A DNA stretch of 64,000 nt, from positions 121,001 to 185,000 of the forward strand of contig JAQGDQ010000017.1 of assembly GCA_030141605.1 (NCBI GenBank), in the 5' to 3' direction. The position numbers and the translations under genes are program-made. Below, piece after piece: positions 1 to 11,668 of this stretch (position 1 is its first letter; every line of letters starts with the position of its first letter). Source of the stretch: Tubiluchus corallicola (lineage: Eukaryota > Priapulida > Priapulimorpha > Priapulimorphida > Tubiluchidae). The notes below the pieces were generated by a model. That model made no database searches. It worked only from the letters and a program-made list of their open reading frames with translations, and was not told the DNA's origin.

Positions 1-161
1 TATAATTATATTTATATATTTACAATTATAATTATATATAAACAATGATCGTATAACATTTGATATGCATGGTGTTCAAGCAAGATCTCGTTTGCCTTTT
101 TTTAGTGGATTTAGTTACATATTTGTTCATAGTGCAATAATGATCATCCTTTTGCTAACAG

Positions 162-2749
162 ATGCTCCTGGACCGGCATCAGTTGAACCAGTACCTCCAG
201 TGAACACAGGGGAGTCTGCTGTGCTGATGTGCTCAGTGACCGATTATGGAGTGCCTCGTGGTGACTTCGAATGGCGTAGAAAAGGAGAGACCACAGTCAT
301 CTGGCGTGGTGCCAATTACCAACCTGGGCAACTGGGTTTGTCTGATAATGGTGTCTATGAATGCTTAGTGAGAAACAGTATTGGCGCTGGAACACCAGGT
401 GCCGTGACACTTGTCGTGAACCGTAAGTTAACCACGTATTTTTATGATAACCATTTGCATACGTGTGTTGTAAGCTGTTCAGTAGGAGAACTTTCTTGTG
501 GTACGCAATAGTTGTGTATGTTTAGGTTCTGCGTTCCTATTACTTATGCTGCATTGTGCAGAAATATTCAGTTCATATCTGTATTCAGATGAGGCAGTTC
601 CTTGCTATGGTCAAAATGCTCCTTGTTTTAAGGTCTGCAGATAATAACGGCAAAAACTATGCATTCTTGTTTGGTTTCTAATGGACAGAGTTCACGCTAG
701 ACATCACTCTTTTATCAGGCACTTCGTGATTGCCATTTCCAGACTTGTATGTTTCAAATCCAAATTGCTCACTCTTGACAGAACTAATAACTGAAGCCCC
801 ACTCCCAGGTTTCTGTATCTTCCCTAATTCATTTTAAGCTTGTTTGTAAGCACCATCTGAATTAAATTTATAGTTGTATTAGGGATGTTAGTGCCTCTGA
901 GTGGATATGTAAATAGATGTGATTTGACAGTCATTACCTGTGTAATGCTGAGATATATAGATGTGTATTAGATTAGAATCCTCAAAAGAAAAATTTTAGC
1001 CTGTGAACTATAATCACCAGCTAATAATTGTTACAAATTTCGTTCTTTTGACTTCTGCTTTTGAATTGCTTATGCTGATGCCATATTGAAGATCCTTTTC
1101 ATGAGGATTTTATAGTGGTATAATTTTTGCTGTTCCTGTCCTGAATCTCACTCTCTTATAACTGTAGGATATTATTGCTAAAAATGTTTTTGCTTGATTT
1201 TTTTGCAGAGGCTCCAGAGCTGATTGCCTATCCTCCCAACAACATCCACCACAACGAATCTCACACTGGATTATTTGTCACGTGTGGAGCACGTGGAAAG
1301 CCAACTCCATCCATTGAGTGGTATAAGAATGGAGAACGGCTAAGTGATAGTACAGATTTCTACAAAATTGTTTCAAACACAGTAAGAAACTTATTACTAT
1401 GCAATGCATAATGAGACAGTGTAGTTATATGCAAAAACATTATTTTCTGATCGTAATTTAGTTGTTGATCTGTTAAGCTGGTTTGACGTCGAAGTAAGTC
1501 CCATTTTATCCTGCCGAGCAAGGGTTCTGGTTCTGTGTATAAGTAAAGACTGACTAGTTATCCTTGTTTTGCCACCAAAAACAATTTGCACCATGTACTG
1601 GGATAAGATTGGAGTGTCAGTGTCTTTGTAGTTCATGCTCTTTTCCAGTATATTTACAGTCTGTTGATACTTTTGGCCAGTTTATTAGTACGAATTCTTG
1701 ACTGTCTGGCTCATTTATCATCTTCTAATTTTTAGTTATTGGGCAGTTGTTTATTGGTAGAGTTTTGCAAAAATTTAAGTTTATCATGACATTTTAGATA
1801 TTTTTGTCGCAAAGAGAGCTTAATGTACATAATAGATTTACGGAATAATTATTTTAGACTCAAGTGAACGTGTACATTTCGGAAGCCACAAGTACATTAT
1901 GGTGGCGTGGACCTCATCGTAAAAGTTTCAATGACCAAAATCATGATGACGCGTTGCTACGCAGCGACAATGGCTTTTATGAATGTAGAGCCGTCGGATC
2001 AGGGCGAGAGGCATCGCACACGTTAAGACTTGCTGTAAATTGTAAGTATTTACTTATCTATAACTTGTCTAACATGTGTACTTCTTCATTTCATTGTCTG
2101 ACAAGCATAAAATTAATTATTATGTTAAACAAACACAGTTGTAATTTTTCAACAGTGTTAAGATTGGCAGCAGCTATCATTATGAGAATTGTTTATCAAA
2201 ACAGCTAAAGCTGCCCTGTGTTGCACTGCCTATAGTACTTATATCTTGTTTTCAAAATATTTTGTTCTGGTAAAAGCTCAAAAGTCTGCCACTTGTCAGC
2301 TTTGACCTCTGTGAAAGAATTTGCTCGTACTTGGTATAATCTCGTCATACTAACTGTTTGCTAGTTAAATGTTTCTCACTCACTGCTAAACTTTGATTTT
2401 TCACGCTCTTAAGTTCTTTTTAAATACAATATTGTGTATTTGTTAGATGCTCCAGTTGTGGCGTCGAATCGGACGAAGTTCGCTTACAATATAGGTGACC
2501 AGGCATCACTGCTTTGTACCACCAACTCCATGCCCGAGCCAACATACATTTGGTTCAAACAATCTTCTGGCCAACAGATAACAGAAAATGAACGTTTCTC
2601 TCTGGAAACTTTCATAAGTGACGGCACTGAAAAATCTGAAAGTCAGTTAGTAATCAATGATGTGAAAGCCGAAGACCTTGGAGAGTACCGATGCGTGGCA
2701 AGCAACATGATCGGACAGGGGTCAGGAACTATCACCCTGCAGCGGAAAA
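162..2749 (+). CDS. Ig-domain exons of the Echinoid-like gene
   Basis: Exon 162-422 is one complete Ig domain bounded by phase 1 introns on both sides, the usual module arrangement; it shows LMCSV, FEWRRK and DNGVYECLV. The second Ig domain is split: 1209-1381 carries the first Cys and Trp (VTCGARG, IEWYKNG) and ends in phase 0, and 1858-2041 supplies SDNGFYECRA. Exon 2447-2749 is a third full domain (LLCTTNSMPEPTYIWF, EDLGEYRCVASN), again phase 1 to phase 1. Confidence 0.8.
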
Positions 2750-5700
2750 GTATGTGCCTGTAATTTCTTTTATAATGGCAGTTTTTGCTACCAAAATGTT
2801 AACTTATTCAGAGCACTTACAACTTAATGAGATGTGGAATGCTACTCAGCTGCTTGGTGTCCTCTTGAAATTTTATTCAGCTTTGATTTTTTTGTTATAC
2901 CTATCCAATAAACACGTGGAAAACTACGCCATATGACTAGTGTAATTCACTATAGTGTAATATAGTGAAGGCTTAGTGACAAAATTCTTTTGAAAATCGA
3001 AATATGTTTTAGAAAGTCAGAAAGCGGATTTCTGCACTTGACTAACAGTAACACCTATATGATGCTTTTTCTGTTCACCTGTAAGTCCATTGTCAGCTCC
3101 ATTATATTGAAGTATTTAATAGTTGTGAAACATTACAGTCTTCTCTAATTAATGATTGTTTCTTTATAGCAGTTTACTAAAGGCCCTTTAAAGGTCCACT
3201 GCTGTCAAAATGCATTACTGACTACGTGATACAAAAAAGCGGGTTTATTTCTTTATAAATTTGCGCGTTTCGATTTGGTTAGCTTTGAAACACTTCAAAT
3301 TTATCGCCCACAGACGTCTTGCGAAAGCAAAAAATCAGGAAAGGAAGTGGAAGTGACGTCCCGTAAGGAACGACACTGGGCATGTATGACTCTTGCTGTA
3401 TTTACATGTGAGAAAAATCAAGCGGTATGCTGGTAATGGAGAGCTTGGGGTACTTGCTGAAGGCATTTTAGTGTTTCGCTCAAATCATAGCAGTTAATTT
3501 TCTGTTTTCTGATCATTTCTGGTTTATAAATATTTCCCTGCCAAGTTATCTTTTGCCCAATGTGCCATTCAGACAATGCTTCTGACAAAATATGATTGTT
3601 TTTGTTTTTCAGCCTATAAAATTGTAAAATAATATTTCAAAATGCGAAGAAATGGAGGTTACCATTAAAATTGGGATTTCCATTAAATTGTTAGGGTTGG
3701 CATGTTTTGCTGCTAACGTAGACTAAATTAGTTTTCATGAAATTTAGCTAGAAAGGTTGATTATTACCTTACTTACTGTGGATCTAACCCATAATAGTGG
3801 CTAGCAGCTGACTTGTAGCATAATTTAATTCACAGGAGCACTCGGCACACCTATTGTTCATACAGCCTACCCACAATTTAAATAATAGTACAGTAACATC
3901 ATCTGCATACTGTATTTGTTACTACAAATTTACCGTTCCTTGCAGGTTTGTAAATTGAAGACTGATTCTAATAAGTTTATTGACTATGAATAGATAAATA
4001 CTTTTGCAAGAAATGCCTTTATTAATGGGTAAATCATTACTCAGCAAAAACCGCTGTGCTCCAGTGCTTTTCTTGCTGGGACCGCTGGTTGTCTACCGTA
4101 CTGCAGCTCGTTAAATGCCTCTTCCTTACATGACATCACTGCACTGAGTGCCATGGCGGGCGATAATGTTTGTTACAGTACCAACAGTGCTTAATTTAAG
4201 TTACCATATCACATAAAGTATGCATCTGAATTATTTTAAAAATTAGGAAATATGTAATTTTCCCTACATTATAAAAGAAAATAACATAAAAAATAGTGTC
4301 ATAGGACTTTTATTGAGAACTAAAATATTAAATTCAAGTATAGCAGTAAAATGCTGCTAAGGCAACTTTAGTGAAAAATATCTCTATTCAGATACAGTGT
4401 TTTATTTAGAATTTTAAAGTATTATCAACTTTCAAGAGCCATGTACACCAGTCGTTCAAGACTATCCATCAATATTTTAAGGATATTTTGATATCAAATT
4501 ATGCTTTTAATTTCTATCTGTTTTTAACAGGTGTACCTGATCCGCCTGTTGGATTAGAAGCCCTCCAAGTGACTTACGAATCTGTCATGCTGAGGTGGAC
4601 ACCCGGATTTGATGGAGGCGAGGAACAGGACTTCCTTCTACGTTACATTGATGGTGGCCAAGAAACGACAATACAAGTACAGCCACCTACTGCATCTGAA
4701 TTTAATCTCACAGGTGTGTAGTGTAAATCCGTGCCATTTTCACTGTTCTACATTTGCTCACCTTAGCTTGTGTTTGAGATTGTTTCCTGAATGCAATGTA
4801 TTTGAGATCGTTTCCCAACTACTTTTTCTAATCTCAAAGCAAGTAATATTGTGCTGTTAACTGCAAATGTAGCTGTTTGAGAAAACCGATTTTAAAATTT
4901 GCTGTACATGCATAATTTTGTTTTTCAGGCTTGCAGCAAGCTCGGGAGTACACATTTACCGTTCAGGCTATTAACTCTCTTGGCGTTAGTAAAACATCCA
5001 GTAGTCTTATCGTTGGTACTGAGCCAAAACCATTCAATGCTGATGATGTCACGCTTACAAGTGTTGGCATTAGTGAAGTGAGCAAGAGGTTAAGTTGGTC
5101 AGCTCCAGACAGTGAGGGCAACTTGTGCGTGAAAGTTGAAGAAAAGGATGAAAATGATAACTGGAAGGTCTGAGTTACAAAACTTGATGCTTATTATTGT
5201 TACAGCAGGGATATAATGTTTGTGTTCATGATAATTAGCAATCAGATGATCAGATAAGCTTTTTCACAGTTTCGTTGTGCACACGCGCAGTTGCTGTAGC
5301 TTAAAGGTGAAGTGTACCACCTCAACATATCATAACTACAGCCATCACGTGACATGTGGGTAAAGCAAAGCTGTCTGTTGCATCAGTTCAGTAACTACAG
5401 TTGTTTTGCTGTGGATTACTGATCATGCATTAGTCTGTGCGTAGAGGATCTTGTTATTAAGAGGATATTGCTTGGGAACGAAAAAAGAACTAGGTAGAGT
5501 GTAGCTAGCTGTTAAAACTGTTACTATTATAGTAGCGTGGGCTGCGAGACGTTGTCAAATGTACCCAAAATGGGTTGTCTGGTACACTTAACCTTTGACC
5601 TCTTCACGATCATCATCAATCGCTGGAACTGTGAAAAGGCTTATTGCATAAATGTGTAATTGACTATCATGCAACATGAAACACGCGCCCTAAAGTAAAG

Positions 5701-8700
5701 TATTAAAACTTCAACAAAATTTTCTCAAAACTTAAATGCAAACTTCCTTTATATATTTTTGCCTTGTACTAAGTTAGATAAGTTTGAGGTGAATATAATA
5801 AGTATGTTGTTCTTGGCTAAAGGATTAGCGTGTTAGTCAAAAAAAGTTTTATGCCCGCTAAATAATCTTTTTATTACCAGGTGATTGGACCATGTGTTCC
5901 AGTTTCGGAAGGTGGTGTAAAATTGGAAGACTACTCCCCAGGCATGCAAGTCAGGGCATCAGTTTGTATACCACACAAAGGCTCATGTGGGTCTCCAAAA
6001 GTCGCCGAAATATGTATGTAAATTTTTTGTATGTATAGCATTATGAGACAGCCTTTTTAACAGCAGCGGTGTTCACGTGTTAACTGGCGCAACATTGTCT
6101 AATGTTTACTTGTTTTTGAAGCCATTTTTTATCTTCTACTGTATTTGCAACGGAATGAATGAAGATGTTGTACATTTTGTACTGTTTTGAACTTTTTTAA
6201 ATGCTCATTTTTAATTCTCCATTAACTCATGGTTACATATTCTTGTTTTTTACAGCATTCTACATGAAAGTGTTGATAATAATCATCGTTGTCGTAATTG
6301 TTGTTGTTATTGTCATTGCCACGATTATCATTTGTTGTTGCTGTCGTAAGCGGACTGGTAAAAAAGGTAAGAACTTGCCATGCGCAGGAGAATTTTTGGC
6401 TGTTTTTGCATCACTAACAATGCAAATTCGTACTCTGTGTATCTACAGCTTGAAATGTTATGATGTGCTTATACTAGATCAGTTATTTTCTGCCTACATA
6501 AAGTTTTTTTTAAATATTTTCATTGGTGCCATTTGCCACTTATTATTGAAATTTAGTTGTGTAAATTTGGTAAGTTATTTGTGCAAAGCTTGCATGATTA
6601 GGTTACGTTTGGTGAAAATGGTGAGGTGTTAGGCTTTTTTATTTAGCTCAGAAAGGATGGTAGTTGGGAGGGTCTGGCCTAATAATACTCGCTACACATC
6701 ATCAATAGCAAAAGTAGTTAGTATTATTACTTGAAACTGTGCTGTGGTGCCAATGTTGAAAATAAGCGCTAAATATAGTATTGAAAATAACATACTGTGA
6801 CTAGATTTTAGACATCATAATGCAAATAAAAATGAAAAGTGGTGATGAAACTATGCTGCAAATGAAACACACATTAGTTATAAACTAAAATTTACATCCA
6901 AAACCAAACTATATCATAACACTTACCGAAGTATCAAAGTAGTCAACTAAAACAGATACTGTTGCGCAAAACATATTAGCTATTAAAGATCAAACGATAA
7001 ACTAGTTATGATCTGTGCTGATTGAAAAACTCTGTGCTGATGAGACTTAAAAACTTGAATTCAAAAAAAGTGACTCGATCAGATTAAGAACAGGTTACTA
7101 CAACTACGACATTTCAGTGAAAAATCACTTGTGAAGAGTCATACGAAACTAGCAGGTTACTACAACTACGACATTTCAGTGAAAAATCACTTGTGAAGAG
7201 TCATGTGAAACTAACTAAACTGACAACAAGTAACTCAAATGATAGTGACTAAGAAGCTGAGCAGCTCACAAATTAAAATCAAATTAAAAACATTCACTAG
7301 AACAATTGCAGTGCAATCCACTCAGCTAATCGTGGTTTTGCACGAAACTGAGAATGTTTTTAATTCGTGGCATGCAGCTTCCTCTAAATATCGTCACTCT
7401 AGAGGTCGTCATGCCATGGCAACAGTAAACTGCAACATTTATCCTTGTTTCTTATTCACTCAGTTTTCATGTACAGGTCCAAGCAAGATTGTACAACAAC
7501 AATTTTCAAGAAATGAATGTCTTTTGAATTTTATGTAATTTATTGTAATTGCGTAAAACCACATAACTTTGATTTTCATTTTTCACAGCTTCCCGTAAAG
7601 ATTACGAGATGGAATCATCACATGTACGTGCACCGAACACATATGCCACACCACCAAGATATCAAGATGGGATTGTTAATAAGGGAATGAACGGATCACC
7701 TGTAGAGTATGGAGATCCAAGAAAAGATGCACCTTATAGTATTACAAATGGCTACGGCAATAGCTCAACGTACTATCAAAGTGGTTACGGAGGAGGTATA
7801 TTTCTTTGATGTTCCAAGGATTTAGTTAAAAACCAACGTGGTAAAGAATGTGTTGTATAACTTTACTTTGGATGATTTTTCTATGCAAGTTTGTTTCCCA
7901 AGATTGTTACCTACATCCAATCAACAGACTGTTGTCTTGTAATTTATCATTTATTGTACACATTAATTTATAATGATTGTAGCATAAGGTTGAGAAAATA
8001 AATCTTAAGGAACCTACTTAAAAAGTTTAAAATTTTTTGAAGTTGATCAACTACATTTAATTTGATCTCAAATTTCAGCCTATTATGTCAGTGTGCTATA
8101 GCAAACATTCCAACAAGTTTGTTATCTCACTCTCTCGCCTCTATCTCCCCCCTCTCTCTCTTTCTGCCTTTCTCTCTCTCTCCCTCTCTCTCTCACTCTC
8201 ATTCTCACTCTCTGCAAAATTATTTAATGTACCTGGAATATCTGTGCAGAATGGTGCTTATAAATGGCGTATTTAAACAAGATGCGAAAAGAAATATTTT
8301 TCATTGCTTGCAGGAATAATATTTTTAAATTTTAACAGGACCACCCCCAGCGTATAATGGTGGAAGTACGGCATCTGACATTTATAAGCCTGATCCGTGG
8401 GACGCTCAACCTCTTTTCAATGACAACGACTTGAACCGATTGAATAATGGACAGTTGGGTATGCGAAGTTTGTTCCTAGGTTAATTGATTCATGCAATGC
8501 TTATGTTACTGCGATTAACAGTATTCCAAGATTTGAGGAACAAAATGTACACCTTATGTTACTCGAATTTAAAGTAGTGAGCAAAAACCGAGTTGACCTT
8601 TATTGAGGTATAAATGCTTACTTTGCAGTTTTTAAGATATTTTTGTGGAAATTTTGACTTATTTACCCCTGTTTTTTTTTAGAAAATCCATATTTACACA

Positions 8701-8852
8701 TAAGTGGTTTGCCGAATCCATACGACTATGACGACTACACATCGCAAGCACCATCCACCAACGTGACCTATGATAATGGCAGTATGGCAGAGAGCGGGTA
8801 CTCAACGCCAAATCACTCTCAACGTAAAGTGATTCACGAGGTTATCGTGTAA
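162..8852 (+). CDS. Echinoid-like Ig/FN3 transmembrane cell-adhesion protein, 3' part (5' end outside window)
   Basis: Exons read as 162-422, 1209-1381, 1858-2041, 2447-2749, 4531-4713, 4929-5167, 5881-6013, 6256-6366, 7589-7795, 8339-8458 and 8683-8852 (stop TAA 8850-8852). Splice phases agree at all ten joins, giving 693 residues after a split first codon. Order: three Ig domains (each with the W and the DxGxYxC signature), two FN3 domains, one membrane helix, then a tail of about 170 residues. The tail has two PPxY motifs and ends in EVIV. In the known family, Drosophila Echinoid has seven Ig and two FN3 domains and a C-terminal EIIV that binds PDZ proteins. I infer an Echinoid/Friend-of-echinoid-like homophilic adhesion receptor at cell junctions. 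Nephrin is the main alternative but has one FN3 domain. Missing N-terminal Ig exons must lie upstream, and a further Ig exon could hide in intron 2750-4530 because both its borders are phase 1. Confidence 0.8.
2750..4530. other. Intron of the Echinoid-like gene, no exon recognised
   Basis: This 1.8 kb intron separates the last Ig exon from the first FN3 exon. GC-richer islands near 3190-3420 and 4050-4170 contrast with the AT-rich surroundings and carry short inverted matches (ATCGCCC near 3300, GGGCGAT near 4160). They may be one degenerate mobile element, but I could not define its ends. Confidence 0.3.
4531..6013 (+). CDS. FN3-domain exons of the Echinoid-like gene
   Basis: Exon 4531-4713 starts with the FN3 entry motif VPDPPVGLEA and has LRWTPGFDGG. 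Exon 4929-5167 completes it (REYTFTVQAINSLG, the typical last strands) and starts a second, weaker FN3 domain (RLSWSAPDSEGN). Exon 5881-6013 completes that one (PGMQVRASVCI). The donor after 5167 is GTCTGA, which is poor, but both phase and sequence fit the next exon. Confidence 0.7.
5302..5597. repeat. Inverted-repeat (MITE-like) element in an FN3 intron
   Basis: The left end TAAAGGTGAAGTGTACCA is matched by the inverted right end TGGTACACTTAACCTTTG, with one mismatch in 18. The ~296 bp unit lies between the exons ending at 5167 and starting at 5881. No target-site duplication was settled, so the superfamily is unassigned. Confidence 0.5.
6256..8852 (+). CDS. Membrane helix and cytoplasmic tail of the Echinoid-like gene
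   Basis: Exon 6256-6366 encodes a membrane helix of nearly pure Val/Ile followed at once by CCCCRKR, a stop-transfer run with a Cys cluster suited to palmitoylation. Exons 7589-7795, 8339-8458 and 8683-8852 form a Tyr-, Pro- and Gly-rich tail. PPRY is at 7651-7662, PPAY at 8344-8355, and the terminal EVIV at 8838-8849. All three tail introns are phase 1, so exons could be skipped without changing frame. Confidence 0.75.
7091..7214. repeat. 62 bp tandem duplication in an intron
   Basis: Two nearly identical 62 bp units start at 7091 and 7153, each beginning CAGGTTACTACAACTACGAC. They differ at only a few positions, so the duplication is recent. It lies in intron 6367-7588, which otherwise holds nothing I recognise. 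Confidence 0.85.
8128..8214. repeat. (CT)-rich pyrimidine tract
   Basis: An almost unbroken C/T stretch on the + strand, largely CTCTCT, about 125 bases before the acceptor at 8337-8338. It is longer than a normal polypyrimidine tract and behaves as a microsatellite. Confidence 0.8.
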
Positions 8853-8918
8853 ACTGTGGCAATATTCATATATCGTGATGTATTCAAAGTGCGAACTTTA
8901 CAGTGTGGGCACTGAGAC

Positions 8919-8924
8919 AATAAA
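8919..8924 (+). terminator. Poly(A) signal of the Echinoid-like gene
   Basis: AATAAA lies 67 bases after the stop codon. This would give a very short 3' UTR, so later AATAAA sites (for example near 10138) could also be used. Confidence 0.4.
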
Positions 8925-11028
8925 ATATTATGCTCCGAGACTATTCTACAGCTTTATGCTTTAGACAAGTGCATAATATGTGCCCAAAATATCAAAATTT
9001 TTCTGATGGCTTATTAAGTGTACTGTTGCTCACTATGTAAATAACGTGGAAATGTGTTTTATTATTCATCTGGAGCGATGTTACCGACTGGATATTTTCT
9101 GACGTCTCGTTGTCTTGCCTTACATGCACTTTTTCATGTGAGGTAGTTACTGTAATTTCTGCTCCGTATAAACTTTGTTATTTCTTTGTTATCTCAATTA
9201 TTGGTATTCATTGGTACTCAGTTGAAGTATTGGAAATGCAATCTCATCAGAAAACAGACATAATGCTTCGATGCGGTATATACCAAACCCACGAGAAGCT
9301 TGTATTGAGAATATCAAGTGTTCATTAACTTTATTGAGAATATAAAGTGACGTAATATCAGAACCTGCTGAAGAACCTAAAATGTTTTTTGATGAATTTC
9401 TTCTGGAATCAAATAATTCTTCAAAACAAAGTTTACGTGAATCTTGCTTGGGTTATTATTCTGCAGAGAAAAAACTGGTCATTGTGTCTTTTGCTAAACA
9501 TTTTGATATGCAGTTTGTAATATTGTTGATTTTTAAATGTACATGTTTCAATTTTAATTATGTAATGTCCTCTTTAAATCAGTTTTTACATTAATATCAA
9601 TGTACTCTTTGTAAATAATCTGTATATTTTTAAAATGTTTTACTTTTTTTACAAAGTCTAGTTGGAGCTAGGAATCTCATCGTGTTAAGTGGTTCTGTTA
9701 TCCAACAGAAAAATAGTTCTAACAACATTTTAAGATGCCATATTAGTTATCTTGCCAATTTTTAAAAGACTGTGTTTATTTAAACTTTCCTTTAGTATCT
9801 CACCTTTCAACTTGTTTGGGATGCAGAGATTATATTTTAAACTTACGGGAGAAAATTTTACTTTTTTTTACAAAACTTTAATCTGTTATATCAATTTAAC
9901 TATTGTTTACTGATCTAGTAAAGCAATTGTGCCAATTTGTAAATTTTTATGAGAAATTGAGTAGACATGGCCAATATATTTACAGCAAAGCATAATGTAG
10001 ATCTTTTGTTGGCAGTGTGCTGTAATTACTGTTGTATAATAATGTCCTTAATGACAAAAATTCGTACAGTTTAGTATTGAATACATAAAGTCAAAATTAT
10101 GATTTCGTTATAGTAAATGTTCAGATGGTAAATTCATAATAAATTTGTATTATTGTAATCTGTTTCTGTTCATTGTAGCTTATACTTATTTTTCCTGAGC
10201 AATTCGTGTTGCATTTTATTATTGAAAATGATTGAAGCTCACAATGAAGAAAGAATAATGGTAACTGGTTCATGTGTCTGACCTAAAAATTCTTGCTCTT
10301 TCCACTTCGTAAAAGTAATTCCATTCTTGTTTCTTTTGGACAGAAGTTTTAGCAGGTAATTGTGTTCAACAATTGTCATGTGTACTTTGTGAGGCTTTGT
10401 TCCACATGCCTTACAATAATGAATGACAAAACTCCTCACTCCTTTAATCGTCTCTGTTACGGTTATTATTATTATTGACAATTGGTAGCTATCACTCAAT
10501 AAACATAATTATAATGAGCAAATTTACAATATTAATTTATAGCGCTAATGGCAGTTGGAGAAGTTGGAAAAAATTTCCAGTGACTGATTTTTTCATAGCC
10601 ATCAGTAAAGGCAACAATTTGATTGTGAGTGTTATTCAGGTATTGCACTTATAATAATAATTATTACATATGACAATTTTGGCACCACTTGGCCACAAGA
10701 TACAAGAGCTAAGCTATAACTTGATGTTGTAAAGACATGTCGATATCCGTTTCTGTTATAATACATTGTTAGAAAGATTGTTTTCTTGACGTTATTGAAG
10801 TTCATTAGATTTACTTAGCATACCAACTGGCTGGAGAACATAACTGCAATTGCATTTTACTATAGTCTTCTAATTATCTTCTTGTTTTAGTTATTCTTTT
10901 CTCTACCTTTTTGTGATGGTAATTGGAGAAATAAATTGAAGGACGAATAATTGTAGAAGTATGCTACATCATTTTGATTTAAAAATTAATCTCTCTAGTC
11001 AAAGAATAATTATAATGAAACTCAGTTA
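8925..11028. other. Spacer or long 3' UTR between the Echinoid-like and PEBP genes
   Basis: AT-rich DNA with short open frames only and no recognisable coding, RNA or mobile element. Part may be 3' UTR of the upstream gene, since T-rich sequence continues to an AATAAA near 10138. Confidence 0.4.
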
Positions 11029-11370
11029 TTAATAACAACGATATGGGACCGTAATGATAAAAATTATTGAATTTTATTCGTGCACAAATAACAAGCAGTT
11101 GTTAGCGTGGTGGAGACTAGAAAGTTTCGTAATGCTGTTATGTGATGTAATGAGAGAAATGAGTTGAAGTAAAATCGTAGCACTTTACGTGCAACGTATC
11201 TAATCTAGAATTATGACGCAAAGTGCCCTGACCAAATACAAATAATGACAAAACTTGGTCGTTAATCGTAACAGCGATAACCGTGGGAAACAGTATGATA
11301 AAAATTATTTAATTTTAAACACAATTTAAATCACAAATAACAAGTAGTGGTTGGCGTGGTGGACACTTCA
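11029..11370. repeat. Diverged direct repeat upstream of the PEBP gene
   Basis: Two related blocks, about 11029-11130 and 11270-11370, share ATGATAAAAATTATT followed by ACAAATAACAAG and GCGTGGTGGA. They lie within 550 bases of the first PEBP exon, so they may be promoter-proximal. Confidence 0.5.
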
Positions 11371-11555
11371 ATTGTTTATTGTTGTCAAATCGATACTTGT
11401 GCGATGGTGGTGCAAGGTCAAAAGGTTCGTAGTTTCAACGTCTTCGTAAATGCGCAAATGCCTGCAACGCGCGCGTGCCTGGAACAAATAGTTGATCATC
11501 CTGAAACACGGGAAAAGTGGTTAAGTAGCTGTGTGATTTGCACTTAATTCTACAG

Positions 11556-11668
11556 ATGCAACTATTGTTTAGGTGTTTGCAAGTTACGCTTCTACAATTT
11601 CCGCTTCGTTACACCGCAGCCGCGTTGAGTCAGTCTCACTCTGTTTTGCAAAGTCAAACTTGTGAAAG
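11556..11668 (+). CDS. First PEBP exon: possible mitochondrial-type N-terminal extension
   Basis: ATG 11556 opens a frame that runs to the donor AAAG|GTATGC at 11668. It joins in phase (AG+G) to exon 11900-11975, placing 43 residues before the usual PEBP start. The extension has Arg at positions 7 and 20, no acidic residue until near the end, and finishes in ERSIHTG, like a presequence cleavage site. The ATG also follows an acceptor-like TTAATTCTACAG, so the exon may begin exactly there and be partly 5' UTR. ATG 11916 would then be the real start. Confidence 0.45.
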
